Assembly: GCF_963677685.1 (NCBI RefSeq)
Contig: NZ_OY782186.1
Location: forward strand, 496,001-560,000
Length of the DNA: 64,000 bases
Direction of reading: 5' to 3'
Origin: an uncultured Bacteroides sp.
Lineage (GTDB): Bacteria > Bacteroidota > Bacteroidia > Bacteroidales > Bacteroidaceae
Numbering within the stretch: position 1 is the stretch's first letter; the number at the start of each line of letters is the position of its first letter. Below are positions 8,005 to 16,807 of this stretch, one piece after another. The position numbers were made by a program, and so were the translations under genes. Under the pieces are notes generated by a model, which was given only the letters and a program-made list of their open reading frames with translations, had not been told where the DNA came from and made no database searches.

Positions 8005-9333
8005 ATGATAACAATGAAAAAACTACTGCTCGCTGTTACTGCTTTCTGCTTTTGCAACGTCAATAATGTTGCGTATGCTCTCAGCCCACAATCACCAACG
8101 TCATCGTCTAAAGGTAAAAAAGTGACTGTCACTTTACCGGATATGCCTTTGAAGATCGCTTTTCATGGACGCATTCAGACTGATGGCGCAATGTTTTTCG
8201 GTGAAGATTATCAACCTTTGGGAAATGGTGTTGATTTTAGAAGAGTTCGTTTAGGAGCTACAGCCAAGTTTGGTGATAAATGGTCCGGAATGATGGAACT
8301 TGATTTTACCGATGGATCCCTTTCCTTGATAGATTGCTTTATTAAGTACAGTTTTTCAGATCACTTGAATCTTAGAGTCGGTAATGTGAAAGAGGCTTTT
8401 TCGATGGATGCGCTAACTTCCTCGGGTAATCTTCTATTTTTAGACGAGGCAAACGTTAGCTCTGCTTTTGCACCCGAATATCATGTTGGTTTACAAGCTA
8501 ATTGGCAACATAAGTATTTCTTAACTGCTGCTGGTGTACATTTTAAAAAGATAAAAAGCAGTAAAGAAAAGGGCTATTCCGAGTATAATAACAAAAATGG
8601 ACAGGATGAAGGAATCTCGTATACCGGAAGGGTTGTATGGATGCCATTGTCTCAATCAAAAAATAAAGGATTTCATTTGGGTGCAGCTGCTTCCTATCGC
8701 ACGCCAAAGACCACTGTTGGTGCTAATATGCCTAATACGGTAAGATATAGTACTACTTCTTTATCTTCTATCAACAAAATTAAATTCCTTGATACGGCTC
8801 CTATTACAAAAGTAGATCATGATATATTGCTTGGATCTGAGCTTGCAGGATTTTACAAAGGAGTGCGTATGCAAGGAGAGTATATTTTAAATAACACTTA
8901 TCGTAAAGAGGGTTTGGCTACCGAGAAATTTAATGGCTTTTATATTCAGGCTGCTTGTTTGCTCTTTGGCGGACATCAAAATTATAAAACTTCAAGCGGA
9001 GCATTTGCACAACCTTCCTTGGGTAAAAACTGGGGAGATATTGAGCTGGCTGCCAGATTTGATCGCATTGATTTGAACGCTACGGATGTTAAAGGTGGAT
9101 CGGCTAATGGTTGGACGTTTGGAGTGAACTATTATGCAACTTCATTTTTCAAGGTACAGTTGAACTATTCTTATGTGAATAATGATAAATATGCTACTGC
9201 TTTTGGGCAAGCGCCTGTGGGTTATAAGGCAAATGGCGAATTAGCTTATAACGGTAGTGAGGTGGATGAGTCTATGGGTAAGGGTGGAAATGCTTATGGC
9301 ATTTTAGGAGTACGCTTGCAATTGAGCTTCTAA
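8005..9333 (+). CDS. OprO/OprP-like (phosphate-selective) porin
   Basis: 442 residues with a signal peptide (a start at 8005 or at the ATG 8014, MKKLLLAVTAF..., cut near AYA) and a 16-strand-type outer-membrane barrel ending in the C-terminal aromatic pattern LQLSF. The early segment (FHGRIQTDGAMFF, FRRVRLGATAKFGDKWSG, RVGNVKEAFSMD) is the signature of the porin O/P family, seen in many Bacteroidetes outer-membrane proteins. Phosphate or polyphosphate selectivity is known for Pseudomonas members only, so transport specificity here is not established. Monocistronic by context; a CYTH gene follows 48 bases later. Confidence 0.85.
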   Translation: MITMKKLLLAVTAFCFCNVNNVAYALSPQSPTSSSKGKKVTVTLPDMPLKIAFHGRIQTDGAMFFGEDYQPLGNGVDFRRVRLGATAKFGDKWSGMMELDFTDGSLSLIDCFIKYSFSDHLNLRVGNVKEAFSMDALTSSGNLLFLDEANVSSAFAPEYHVGLQANWQHKYFLTAAGVHFKKIKSSKEKGYSEYNNKNGQDEGISYTGRVVWMPLSQSKNKGFHLGAAASYRTPKTTVGANMPNTVRYSTTSLSSINKIKFLDTAPITKVDHDILLGSELAGFYKGVRMQGEYILNNTYRKEGLATEKFNGFYIQAACLLFGGHQNYKTSSGAFAQPSLGKNWGDIELAARFDRIDLNATDVKGGSANGWTFGVNYYATSFFKVQLNYSYVNNDKYATAFGQAPVGYKANGELAYNGSEVDESMGKGGNAYGILGVRLQLSF

Positions 9334-9387
9334 AGTCACTAAACGAAAAAGATCTCTCGAAAGGGAAAATAGGAAAGGAGAGTGAGT

Positions 9388-9858
9388 ATGGGACAAGAGA
9401 TAGAACGCAAATTTTTGGTTAAGGGGGAATATAAATCCTTGGCTTATAGTCAGAGTCATATTATTCAAGGATATATTAGCAGTGCCCGTGGACGTACTGT
9501 GCGGGTGCGTATTCGTGATGAAAAAGGCTATTTAACTATCAAAGGAGCTTCAAATGAGTCGGGAACAAGTAGGTATGAGTGGGAGAAAGAACTTCCGCTT
9601 GAGGAGGCTAAAGAATTGATGAAACTTTGCGAGCCGGGAATGATTGATAAAACGCGCTATCTAGTTTCTTTTGCAAGACATATTTTTGAAGTAGACGAAT
9701 TTTATGGAGAGAATGAGGGCTTGGTAGTCGCCGAAGTAGAATTACGGGGTGAAGATGAAGAATTTGAGAAACCTTCCTTTCTTGGGCAGGAAGTAACTGG
9801 AGATGTACGTTATTATAACTCTCAATTGATGCAACATCCTTTTAATAGCTGGAAATAG
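9388..9858 (+). CDS. CYTH-domain triphosphate-processing protein
   Basis: 156 residues forming a complete CYTH triphosphate-tunnel domain. It has the N-terminal ExExK motif (EIERKF), alternating Arg/Lys strands lining the tunnel (TVRVRIRDEKGYLTIKG), the Glu-containing strands YEWEKELP and FEVDEFYGE, and VVAEVEL near the C-terminus. Family members hydrolyse inorganic triphosphate or thiamine triphosphate, or are class IV adenylyl cyclases. At this length without a CHAD domain, a triphosphatase is the best guess. An in-frame GTG at 9382 is possible, but the ATG at 9388 starts right at the conserved motif and has a GGAG six to ten bases upstream. Confidence 0.87.
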   Translation: MGQEIERKFLVKGEYKSLAYSQSHIIQGYISSARGRTVRVRIRDEKGYLTIKGASNESGTSRYEWEKELPLEEAKELMKLCEPGMIDKTRYLVSFARHIFEVDEFYGENEGLVVAEVELRGEDEEFEKPSFLGQEVTGDVRYYNSQLMQHPFNSWK

Positions 9859-9924
9859 TTTGCGTAATCAGGTAAGCAACATTTGCAGGTATGGAAGCGT
9901 TATCTTTATTATTATAACTGAAAA

Positions 9925-11223
9925 ATGACTATAGAAAATCTATATCAATATTTGCCAAAGGAGCTAGTTACTTTTATATTGGTGACTCTTTTTTCTTTGC
10001 TTATAGGTCTTTCCCAACGCAAACTTAGTTTGAAAAGAGAGGGAGAGGCAACTCTGTTTGGAACAGACAGGACTTTTACTTTCATCGGCATTTTAGGTTA
10101 CTTGTTATATATCCTTGATCCTAGCGATATGCGTCTTTTTATGGGAGGTGGATTGGTACTTGGTTTCTTGTTAGGACTTAATTATTATGTGAAGCAAGCT
10201 CAATATCATGTGTTTGGAGTAACCACCATTATTATCGCATTAATAACTTATTGCATGGCACCGATTGTCGAAACTCAGCCCTCCTGGTTTTATGTAATGG
10301 TAGTGGTTACTGTGTTGCTCTTAACAGAATTAAAGCATACGTTTACCGAAATAGCCCAACGCATGCAGAGCGATGAAATGATTACCTTGGCTAAGTTTCT
10401 AGCCATTAGCGGCATCATCTTGCCTATGTTGCCCAATCAGAATATTATTCCAGACGTTAATCTGACCCCTTATTCTATATGGTTGGCTACAGTCGTTGTA
10501 TCCGGCATTTCGTATTTATCTTATTTGCTGAAGCGCTATGTCTTTCACGAATCGGGAGTTTTGGTTTCGGGTATTGTTGGAGGACTGTATAGCAGTACTG
10601 CTACTATCTCTGTTTTAGCTCGTAAGAGTAAACATGCGGCTGCACACGAGATGGCGGAATATGTCGCTGCCATGCTTTTGGCCGTGAGCATGATGTTTCT
10701 TCGTTTCCTAATTCTTATCTTTATTTTTAGTCAACCAGTTTTTTTTCTTGTTTATCCTTATTTACTCGTTATGTCTTTTACTGCAGCGCTTGTCGCCTGG
10801 TTTATGTATTCCAGAGAGAAACGTTCGGAAAAAGCAGGTGTAATAGATGAAGAAGAAAGTAGTAATCCTTTGGAATTTAAGGTGGCACTTATTTTTGCCG
10901 CATTGTTTGTGGTCTTCACCTTGCTTACTCATTATACGTTGGTCTATGCCGGAACCGGAGGATTGAGCTTACTTTCTTTTGTCTCGGGGCTCAGTGATAT
11001 AACTCCTTTTATTTTGAATTTGCTGCAAGGAACGAATGGAGTAGCTGTACTCATTGTTGCAGCTTGTAGTATGCAGGCCATTATAAGTAACATTGTGGTG
11101 AACATGTGTTATGCAATTTTCTTTTCTGGTAGGCGTAAAGAATTGTTTTCGCGTATACTCATTGGATTTGGGATTGTGATTGCTATGAATATTGTTCTTT
11201 TGTTACTTTTCTATTTTATTTGA
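9925..11223 (+). CDS. MgtC/SapB + DUF4010 membrane protein
   Basis: 432 residues, almost entirely hydrophobic with roughly 11-12 membrane helices. The first ~140 residues resemble the MgtC/SapB domain (LIGLSQRK, GTDRTFTFIGILGYLLY) and the rest is the DUF4010 permease-like part (LPNQNIIPDVNLTPYSIWLATVVVSG, GGLYSSTATISVLARKS). Proteins of this composition occur in many phyla; an ion- or metal-related transport role has been proposed but the substrate is unknown. It starts 66 bases after the CYTH gene and may be cotranscribed with it. Confidence 0.85.
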   Translation: MTIENLYQYLPKELVTFILVTLFSLLIGLSQRKLSLKREGEATLFGTDRTFTFIGILGYLLYILDPSDMRLFMGGGLVLGFLLGLNYYVKQAQYHVFGVTTIIIALITYCMAPIVETQPSWFYVMVVVTVLLLTELKHTFTEIAQRMQSDEMITLAKFLAISGIILPMLPNQNIIPDVNLTPYSIWLATVVVSGISYLSYLLKRYVFHESGVLVSGIVGGLYSSTATISVLARKSKHAAAHEMAEYVAAMLLAVSMMFLRFLILIFIFSQPVFFLVYPYLLVMSFTAALVAWFMYSREKRSEKAGVIDEEESSNPLEFKVALIFAALFVVFTLLTHYTLVYAGTGGLSLLSFVSGLSDITPFILNLLQGTNGVAVLIVAACSMQAIISNIVVNMCYAIFFSGRRKELFSRILIGFGIVIAMNIVLLLLFYFI

Positions 11224-11304
11224 TCATATTTTTTTCTCTGTTTATTTCCTTCTAGCTATAAATAATATTAATTAGCACTTCTTTCAGTTTTCTTAACTAC
11301 GAGC

Positions 11305-11337
11305 TTTACGTAGGTACTATCTTTAACTTTACTTTTG
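11305..11337 (+). promoter_or_regulatory. promoter for outer-membrane receptor gene
   Basis: TTTA (11305-11308, one mismatch from TTTG), 21 bases, then TACTTTTG (11330-11337, full match to TAnnTTTG). It predicts a transcript start near 11344, about 36 bases before the ATG at 11380. Confidence 0.55.
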
Positions 11338-11379
11338 TCCTGTATAAAAATGAGTTAACCATTTTATACACGACAAACA

Positions 11380-13869
11380 ATGAAATTAAATTTAGATAAA
11401 ATGAAAAACAGATCTCTGTCTATTTTGTTGATGATGTTTATCTCAACAATAACCTACGCACAAGCACCTACGTCATTTTCTTATACTGTAAAAGGTATGC
11501 TACTTGATTCTCTGACTCAGGAAGGGGAACCTTATGCTACTATAAAGATTGTGAAGAAAAATCTTCCGGATAAAACCGTAAAGATGGCCGTTACTGATAC
11601 GAATGGAAAGTTTAAAGAAAAACTACCTAGTAGCGGAACTTACCTTATTACAATAACCTCAATAGGTAAGAGCACTGTTATCAAGGAATTTACGTTGAAG
11701 TCTGATGAAAAGATAGCTGATCTCGGTACGCTATATAGTTCGGAAGAGACTAATGAACTCAAGGGAGTTGAGATTGTGGCTCAAAAGCCATTGGTAAAGG
11801 TTGACATTGATAAGATAGAATATAACATTCAGGATGACCCGGATTCTAAAACAAACTCCGTGTTGGAGATGCTTCGTAAAGTGCCTTTAGTAACTGTAGA
11901 TGGTGAAGATAACATAAAGGTAAACGGAAGCAGTAGCTTCAAGGTACAGGTAAATGGAAGACCCAATAATATGATGAGTAATAACCCCACGGAGGTGCTC
12001 AAAAGCATGCCTGCTAATTCCATTAAATATATCGAAGTAATTACAAACCCTGGAGCCAAGTATGATGCCGAAGGGATAGGCGGCATTCTGAACATTGTTA
12101 CCGTGGGTGGCGGGTTTGAAGGCTATACGGTTACATTAAGTGGTGATGTAAGCAATAGAGGTGTTGGAGGTAGTGTTTATGGTACGGTGAAAAAGGATAA
12201 ACTAACAGTGACTGGCAACTATAGTTACAGAAAGAACGACTACCCTAAGAGTTATTCTGATTTGATGAGGGAAGATACAAAAGCTAGTACTCATTTAAAT
12301 ACCCACAATTCGAACTCAAATGATGGTTCCTTCCAATATGGGAATCTAGAAGCGAGTTATGAGATAGATACACTGCGTCTGATTACCCTTTCGTTTGGAC
12401 TTTATGGTAGGAGTAATAATGGAAATGGGAATGGAAACACTGAGTTGACAGATGCGGCAAACAATTCGATCTATAGTTATGATATGAATAGTAATAACGA
12501 TAATTCCTGGTATTCTATTCGCGGAAATATAGATTATCAGCGACTGTTTAAGGTAAAAAATCGCATGCTCACGTTTTCTTATAAGATAAATACACGGCCT
12601 CAGACTTCAGACTCTTATACACGCTATACGAACTCTTCTATACCTGATGAATGGAGACAGAAGTTAAACCTTCAGGATCAGCATTCGGATGGTGAGACCA
12701 ATAGTTCGGAGCATACTTTTCAGGCTGACTACGTCACTCCTTTGGGTAAGTTACATACTGTAGAAACCGGAGTAAAGTATATTATTCGTAATAATACGAG
12801 TGATAATAAATTCTATTTGGCAGATAGTGGTAGTGATGATTACTCTTACAGTGACGCGAGAAGTAGTAAATATGAGCACTTGAATGATATTTTAGCTGCT
12901 TATGGAGGATATACTTTCAGATATAAGGCTTTCTCGGCAAAAGCAGGACTAAGATATGAACATACTATTCAGGATGTGAAATATCTTGTGGGTAAAGGGC
13001 GTGACTTCAAAGTCAATCTTGATGACATGGTTCCCTCGGTCAGTTTGGGTATCAAGATTGGTAAAACACAGAATCTTCGTGGAGGCTATAATATGCGGAT
13101 CCGGAGACCGAGTATTTATTTCTTGAATCCGTATCGCGATGAAAGTAATCCAACGAGTATCAGTTATGGTAATCCGGAATTGAAGAGTGAAAAAGGTCAT
13201 GTGTTTACCCTTAGTTATAGCAGTTTTACGTCTAAGTTTAACTTAAATTTGTCGCTGAGACATTCCTTTAATAATAATGGAATTGAGAGCTATAGTTTCT
13301 TAAAAGATGGTGTACTTAACAATACGTATAAGAATATCGGGAAGAGTCGTAGCTCTGGATTAAGTCTGTATGCTAATTGGAATGCATCGCCTATGACTCG
13401 CTTATATATGAATGCCAGCGGTGCATATAGTGATTATCGTAGTCCGGCGCAAGGTTTGAAGAACACCGGTTGGGATGGTTTTCTCTACGGTGGCATTCAG
13501 CATACTTTTCCCCTCGAGATACGTCTCAGTCTGAATTTGATGGGAGCAACTCCTCAGACTATGCTGCAAGGGCGCGGCAGTGGTTTCTATGATTATAGCA
13601 TGAGTCTTAATCGTTCTTTCCTCAAGAAACGACTTACTTTAAGCGCGTTTGCAGGAAATTTCTTGAAAAAATATACCTCTAGCTCTTCTCATATTCAAGG
13701 TGACGGCTTTAAACAAAGCAGCGATAACAGATATTCGCGCCAACGCTTCGGGGTGAGCATCAGTTATCGTTTAGGCGAGTTGAAAGCTAGTGTGAAGAAA
13801 GCCGTTCGTGGTATTAATAATGATGACGTAAAGAGTGGAGAAGGAGAAGTTAATGAAGAGGTAAAATAA
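11380..13869 (+). CDS. TonB-receptor-like outer membrane beta-barrel protein
   Basis: 829 residues. Order: signal peptide (about 1-31 from the first ATG, cut near TYAQA; the ATG at 11401 is an equally good start), a carboxypeptidase-regulatory-like/CNA-B beta-sandwich (about 35-115), a TonB plug-like domain (about 125-245, with VLEMLRKVPLVTVDGEDNI and EGIGGILNIVT) and an OMP_b-brl_3-type barrel to the end. Proteins of this type are common in Bacteroidetes and are related to SusC/ferric-siderophore receptors but have no paired SusD. There is no neighbour that tells the substrate. The very C-terminal ~25 residues after the barrel are charged, which is unusual for a barrel protein, whose last strand normally ends in an aromatic residue. 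Confidence 0.82.
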   Translation: MKLNLDKMKNRSLSILLMMFISTITYAQAPTSFSYTVKGMLLDSLTQEGEPYATIKIVKKNLPDKTVKMAVTDTNGKFKEKLPSSGTYLITITSIGKSTVIKEFTLKSDEKIADLGTLYSSEETNELKGVEIVAQKPLVKVDIDKIEYNIQDDPDSKTNSVLEMLRKVPLVTVDGEDNIKVNGSSSFKVQVNGRPNNMMSNNPTEVLKSMPANSIKYIEVITNPGAKYDAEGIGGILNIVTVGGGFEGYTVTLSGDVSNRGVGGSVYGTVKKDKLTVTGNYSYRKNDYPKSYSDLMREDTKASTHLNTHNSNSNDGSFQYGNLEASYEIDTLRLITLSFGLYGRSNNGNGNGNTELTDAANNSIYSYDMNSNNDNSWYSIRGNIDYQRLFKVKNRMLTFSYKINTRPQTSDSYTRYTNSSIPDEWRQKLNLQDQHSDGETNSSEHTFQADYVTPLGKLHTVETGVKYIIRNNTSDNKFYLADSGSDDYSYSDARSSKYEHLNDILAAYGGYTFRYKAFSAKAGLRYEHTIQDVKYLVGKGRDFKVNLDDMVPSVSLGIKIGKTQNLRGGYNMRIRRPSIYFLNPYRDESNPTSISYGNPELKSEKGHVFTLSYSSFTSKFNLNLSLRHSFNNNGIESYSFLKDGVLNNTYKNIGKSRSSGLSLYANWNASPMTRLYMNASGAYSDYRSPAQGLKNTGWDGFLYGGIQHTFPLEIRLSLNLMGATPQTMLQGRGSGFYDYSMSLNRSFLKKRLTLSAFAGNFLKKYTSSSSHIQGDGFKQSSDNRYSRQRFGVSISYRLGELKASVKKAVRGINNDDVKSGEGEVNEEVK

Positions 13870-13915
13870 TCTTTGCTATTTCATTACTTGTGACATGTGG
13901 TCTTTTATCGAAACA

Positions 13916-13947
13916 CTTGACTTTGTCTTTGTAATGTTGTATATTTG
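13916..13947 (+). promoter_or_regulatory. possible promoter of small RNA
   Basis: cTTG (13916-13919), 20 bases, then TATATTTG (13940-13947), a full TAnnTTTG match. No open frame follows before the terminator at 13988-14018. Confidence 0.4.
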
Positions 13948-13953
13948 TAAACG

Positions 13954-14018
13954 TAATCATAAAATATATTCAGATTAAACTATAGTAAAAGGGAGAAGTT
14001 TCAACTTCTCCCTTTTTT
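13954..14018 (+). ncRNA. candidate ~65-nt small RNA
   Basis: The interval between the predicted start (about seven bases after the -7 element) and the end of a strong terminator is about 65 bases, too short for a gene and without a start codon in a useful frame. It could be an independent small RNA, or simply the 3' untranslated end of the outer-membrane receptor transcript. Confidence 0.3.
13988..14018 (+). terminator. strong rho-independent terminator
   Basis: AAAGGGAGAAGTT and its perfect complement with a two-base loop, followed by six T. It terminates either the outer-membrane receptor gene (stop at 13869) or a small RNA. Confidence 0.88.
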
Positions 14019-14137
14019 GTGTGAACACACTGTCTGCAATTCACAATCCCGGCTCAGTTTGAAAGCTTGGGGGGTAACAATGCTTACTATCTCTTATGCA
14101 TATATTTTAGTGAGTCTAAAGAGAAAAAAAATCATGT

Positions 14138-14416
14138 CTACCATTCCTTTTTGCCACGGATGGGGAAATCTTGAACTTCTATTTCGGGAAAGAAGCCTTT
14201 AGAGTGAAGGGATAGGTGCGAGTACTCGCTAGGAAGAACAAACTTCTCTTCTAGATAAAGAATAAAGCAGCTTTCCTGATTTATACTATCCACAAGGTCA
14301 AAGTAATCAAGCATGCCTGAAGGAAGGAATAAACTTAGAGCCGCCAAAGGACTCAAGGGGGAAGATTCGGATTTTCTTTTCATCAAGCAAAAATAAGCTT
14401 TTAACGAAATCCCCAA
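14138..14416 (-). pseudogene. ISAon1-type transposase N-terminal ORF, truncated
   Basis: The minus-strand frame, with a likely start at 14383 (MKRKSESSPLSPLAA...), matches from memory the small first ORF of ISAon1-family elements. Typical blocks seen are PSGMLDYFDLVD, LYLEEK, HLSLHSKGFFPEIEVQDFPIRG. In intact elements this protein is longer (about 120 residues) and is followed by the catalytic transposase ORF. Here it breaks off about 80 residues after that start, right after DFPIRG, and no DDE transposase follows. It is therefore a decayed insertion-sequence remnant in the intergenic space beside tRNA-Leu. No clear terminal inverted repeats were identified. Confidence 0.75.
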
Positions 14417-14545
14417 GTTTTCAAACTGACCCCATTCTTCTTATTCAGATTATCTAAAATTTATGCTTAACAGGACAATCCCACAGGATTTCGGTATGAT
14501 CCGAAGTTGTACCGTTGAACTTAGACTCTTCCTGTTCGTAATAAG

Positions 14546-14583
14546 AAAAAAGGTCTTCAAGAAAACTTCTTGAAGACCTTTTT
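14546..14583 (-). terminator. terminator of tRNA-Leu
   Basis: A near-perfect 16-bp stem (AGGTCTTCAAGA and complement) flanked by A and T runs on both sides, so it can stop transcription from either direction. It starts three bases beyond the tRNA 3' end. Confidence 0.88.
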
Positions 14584-14585
14584 CG

Positions 14586-14667
14586 TGCGGATGATAGGAC
14601 TCGAACCTACACGTCTCACGACACCAGATCCTAAGTCTGGCGCGGCTACCAATTACGCCACATCCGC
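14586..14667 (-). tRNA. tRNA-Leu(UAG)
   Basis: Read on the minus strand, the acceptor arm GCGGATG pairs with CATCCGC followed by discriminator A. The D arm contains AATTGGTAG. The anticodon stem CCAGA/TCTGG encloses the loop CTTAGGA with anticodon TAG. A long variable arm (GTCGTGAGAC) typical of class II tRNAs is followed by the T arm with GGTTCGAGTCC. The total is 82 bases and the CCA is not encoded. Promoter and terminator both flank it closely, so it is a single-gene unit. Confidence 0.97.
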
Positions 14668-14711
14668 ATGGTAGTCTGCATTAAGGTAACGACTTACCTT
14701 GTTTTGCGGTG

Positions 14712-14742
14712 CAAAGATAAGTAGTTTTTTCGTTTTGGCAAA
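14712..14742 (-). promoter_or_regulatory. promoter of tRNA-Leu
   Basis: On the minus strand TTTG (14739-14742), exactly 19 bases, then TATCTTTG (14712-14719): a full match to the Bacteroides vegetative consensus. It lies about 45 bases upstream of the mature tRNA 5' end. Confidence 0.8.
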
Positions 14743-14825
14743 TAATTTGGCAATAAACTTCATACAGATTGTCTGAATAACCCAATAGATGCTATTGTGG
14801 CATGTTGTGAGGGGTAATAAAAAGT

Positions 14826-15875
14826 TTAGTTTTTCAGAAATGCACGTGCCTCTTCTATAATCGTATCTACCTTTTTGTTCTCATCGCTACTGAGTAATCC
14901 TACTTGAATATCTGGTTCTATACCAAATTCTATTTGGTTCATGTCTGCATCAAAATAGGGACTGGCAGAGAAACGAACTCCCCATCCATTAGGTAACTCT
15001 GAGGTGAAAGGCATACCTCCTCCTCCTCCTGTTTTATCTCCCATAATGGTTACTTTGGGTAGATAGCGCATCGAATTTACAAAATTGTTGGTTGCACTAT
15101 ATGCATGTCGATTAGTCAATACAACTACTTTTTTTTGCCATCTGATGCTATTGGCGGGCTCAAGATAAATAGCTACCGGATTGGAAAAATCATTGTGTCC
15201 TTTTCCTGTTTTATGTTCAACGTATCCCGTTAATATCTTCTCATTCGTAAATCTAGCTGCAAAAGTTGTAGAGTTGCTAAGGTTACCGCCCCCATTGTTA
15301 CGTACATCGATGATGATTCCATTGCAAATAGCCATGTATTGCAAAATTTGGTCTAGATTGCCATTACCGATAGGACTAGAGAAGCTTTCGTAATAAATAT
15401 AGCCGATATTATCATCTAATATTTTATACTTAGCGCCAGCCGCAATACGATAGTCAGTGCCTAGATATTTTTCAATGATTGATTCATTGAAGTTTCGTGG
15501 ATAATCTTCGTACCAACTCCAATAACGGGCTACATCTCCAGATGAATATAGATTCACGTGCCCATCTTGCAATTCGTTGAGCATATTTCCTAGAACTTCA
15601 AATAGGTCATCATTGGACATGTTAGCAGTTAGTTGTCTTTGATATACCGTATAAATGCTGTCCCAATTAATTTGTTTGTACTCAAGAAAGCAGTATTTTT
15701 GGTCTATGAGAGTCCACAAGGCATCAAAATTTCCTTTAGGAGTATTAGCATATTCATCTTCCCTGATGCAAGATGATATGCAGAGCAGTAGAATAAAAAA
15801 TGGAATACAGAGTAGGAAGTTCAACCTTGTCTGATTTTTCTTTCTTGCTACACTATTTCTGTTGTAAGTCATCAT
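14826..15875 (-). CDS. S41-family peptidase, lipoprotein
   Basis: 349 residues with a lipoprotein signal (hydrophobic core then CISSC; the Cys is residue 36 from the first ATG). It has an N-terminal helical region including LNELQDGHVNLY, typical of the S41 N-terminal domain, and a C-terminal tail-specific-protease core (about 175-345). The likely catalytic Ser is in AYSATNNFV and the Lys in MGDKTGGGGG; the IIIDVRNNGGGN strand-loop is the family hallmark. No PDZ insert is evident, as in many Bacteroides secreted S41 proteins. The substrate is unknown. It lies 13 bases after the DUF3316 gene and is last in the parC operon. Confidence 0.88.
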   Translation of the reverse strand: MMTYNRNSVARKKNQTRLNFLLCIPFFILLLCISSCIREDEYANTPKGNFDALWTLIDQKYCFLEYKQINWDSIYTVYQRQLTANMSNDDLFEVLGNMLNELQDGHVNLYSSGDVARYWSWYEDYPRNFNESIIEKYLGTDYRIAAGAKYKILDDNIGYIYYESFSSPIGNGNLDQILQYMAICNGIIIDVRNNGGGNLSNSTTFAARFTNEKILTGYVEHKTGKGHNDFSNPVAIYLEPANSIRWQKKVVVLTNRHAYSATNNFVNSMRYLPKVTIMGDKTGGGGGMPFTSELPNGWGVRFSASPYFDADMNQIEFGIEPDIQVGLLSSDENKKVDTIIEEARAFLKN

Positions 15876-15888
15876 TTCCTTATAGTTA

Positions 15889-16803
15889 TCAATATGCCCT
15901 AACAGCAGTTGGTAGGGGAGTTCCCTTCTTATTACGAACTCGATAAAGATCTTGTACGAAACCTACCATGAATACATGTGCATAGGTATGAGTTTCTATT
16001 TTATTTACCTTAGATTGTTGCACATCCCATAGATAGCTGAATCTTATCTTTGAACTTCCTATTGGGCAGTCTATCGATAACATTTGGCGAATTGAAGGTT
16101 GGTTGTGTAAGGAGGTAAATTGTACGACTCCACTGGTGTTTCCAAGAGTAAATATCTCATAGTAAGATTGTCCGTAGTTAGGAGAAAACATTACTCCTGC
16201 TACTGGAATGTTAGCTTGATATCTTAAAACAATAGGATAATTCTTTATTTTCAAGTGCCAAATGGCCATACCGGATGCATCTAGATTAATATATGCTTTT
16301 GCCGATGCAGGGTTGTTGGTGTTGCGGAGATTATAAACAAAACCTCCGTTCATATCGGCTAACCCTCCTGCTAGTAATTTGAAGTTATCAGTGATATGAA
16401 ACTGATAGTGCAGTCCATAATTCCAGTTGACTAGTCCTGCGAAAGTATTATTGTTATCGACTTTATTATGTGTATAAGATAAATTTGCCTGAAAAAAGTT
16501 TTGTACAGATACATTTCCATCAAAGAGCTTTGTCAAGCGCATCGTTTCGCGAGAAATTCTAAAGTCAGTCCCCACATACTCTTGTGGAGAGAGATAAGTG
16601 TCATATACATTGGCGAATCCTATTCCATACATGGTGGCACGCATAATGTATCTGTTGGCTTGGAGAGAATCTTCTTGAGCATGCATGGTCAATGGCATGA
16701 GCATGAAGGCGCAGATGCACAAGTAGGCGAAGATTGCTCCGCCTACATTGTCTCTGCAAGTGTGTGTTTTCGGTATTGTTGTTGTTTTATCTTTCATGAG
16801 CAT
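15889..16803 (-). CDS. DUF3316 outer-membrane protein
   Basis: 304 residues; an N-terminal extension, then a signal peptide cut near MHAQ (about 43), then an all-beta barrel-like protein with repeated amphipathic strands. It matches my recollection of DUF3316, a family confined to Bacteroidetes with no known function. The gene begins four bases after the parC stop and ends 13 bases before the S41 gene, so all three form one transcript. Confidence 0.8.
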   Translation of the reverse strand: MLMKDKTTTIPKTHTCRDNVGGAIFAYLCICAFMLMPLTMHAQEDSLQANRYIMRATMYGIGFANVYDTYLSPQEYVGTDFRISRETMRLTKLFDGNVSVQNFFQANLSYTHNKVDNNNTFAGLVNWNYGLHYQFHITDNFKLLAGGLADMNGGFVYNLRNTNNPASAKAYINLDASGMAIWHLKIKNYPIVLRYQANIPVAGVMFSPNYGQSYYEIFTLGNTSGVVQFTSLHNQPSIRQMLSIDCPIGSSKIRFSYLWDVQQSKVNKIETHTYAHVFMVGFVQDLYRVRNKKGTPLPTAVRAY

Positions 16804-16807
16804 TCTC

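Noticed and set aside
14017..14202. 61-codon plus-strand frame
   Set aside because: It begins inside the terminator tail and runs antisense through the IS remnant; no protein features.
14762..14815. Terminator after the S41 peptidase gene
   Set aside because: Only a six-bp CAATAG/CTATTG stem with a three-base loop and no U-run; too weak to list.
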